The notes beneath the pieces are model-generated. The model did no database searches. It saw nothing but the letters and a program-made list of their open reading frames with translations, and was not told the origin of the DNA. The translations under genes were made by a program, and so were the position numbers. Shown in pieces: positions 6,192 through 6,310 of a DNA stretch of 6,310 bases (the first letter of the stretch is position 1; each line of letters starts with the position of its first letter). Source of the stretch: Bacteroidales bacterium (lineage in GTDB: Bacteria; Bacteroidota; Bacteroidia; Bacteroidales; WCHB1-69); assembly GCA_031264975.1 (NCBI GenBank), contig JAISDH010000164.1, positions 1 through 6,310 on the forward strand, in the 5' to 3' direction.

Positions 6192-6216
6192 AGAGGTCGG
6201 TTTTTTGACCTCTTTT
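6192..6216 (+). terminator. Intrinsic terminator of the recQ operon
   Basis: AGAGGTC (6192-6198) and GACCTCT (6207-6213) form a perfect 7-bp stem around an 8-nt loop, followed by a short T-run (6213-6216). It lies 22 bp after the stop of the lipoprotein gene and before the next start. The T-run is brief, so efficiency may be moderate. Confidence 0.85.
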
Positions 6217-6263
6217 ATAAGAAAGTAAGAAAACAATTTATAATCAAATTAAATAACTAATAT

Positions 6264-6310
6264 ATGAAGAAAAGTATTTTTATTTTGTTGATTTCTATTT
6301 GCGCTGCTCT
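6264..6310 (+). CDS. Start of a secreted or lipoprotein gene (partial)
   Basis: Only the first 15 complete codons are present: MKKSIFILLISICAA followed by Leu. Two lysines followed by a hydrophobic run are typical of a signal peptide, so the product is probably exported. The mature part lies outside the window and the function cannot be judged. It starts 48 bp after the terminator of the preceding operon, so it is likely transcribed on its own, but no TAnnTTTG box is seen in the short gap. Confidence 0.6.
   Translation, partial: MKKSIFILLISICAA

Overview
The window looks like chromosomal DNA from a low-GC member of the Bacteroidota, probably Bacteroidales. Four things point there: Shine-Dalgarno sequences are absent before nearly all starts, promoter-like TAnnTTTG (-7) boxes sit upstream of the genes, the RecQ carries a C-terminal extension like that of Bacteroidota RecQ proteins, and the pyruvate kinase has the divergent N-terminal motif RLNSAHQ. 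The genus cannot be told from the sequence.

Positions 1-594 (minus strand) hold the start of a DNA-modification locus. A 55-residue reading frame with an excisionase/MerR-like helix-turn-helix is followed by a 60-residue acidic protein, then by the first 87 residues of a beta-class DNA methyltransferase with the catalytic motif TSPPY. The frames overlap by 16 and 4 bp, so they are probably one translationally coupled operon. The methyltransferase runs off the left edge, and any restriction endonuclease would lie outside the window. Positions 595-929 are a divergent control region. It holds a TAnnTTTG box facing each way, a near-perfect AT-rich palindrome by the left promoter, and a pyrimidine-rich stretch containing three degenerate tandem copies of a TTCGCCCTTTCATCC-type unit.

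Positions 930-2354 (plus strand) encode a complete pyruvate kinase, the last step of glycolysis. A 354-bp gene-free spacer follows. It contains a dyad and a probable promoter for the next transcription unit.

Positions 2709-6169 (plus strand) are a three-gene operon: recQ, a membrane-anchored OmpH/Skp-like protein 12 bp downstream, and a lipoprotein with MORN-type repeats overlapping it by 4 bp. A clear intrinsic terminator closes it at 6192-6216. The operon therefore joins a DNA-repair helicase to two envelope proteins of unknown role. At 6264 a new gene begins with a secretion signal and is cut by the right edge.

Most of the window is ordinary housekeeping sequence. The least explained parts are the two small proteins in front of the methyltransferase, the divergent control region, and the inner-membrane-anchored Skp-like protein with its long acidic cytoplasmic tail.
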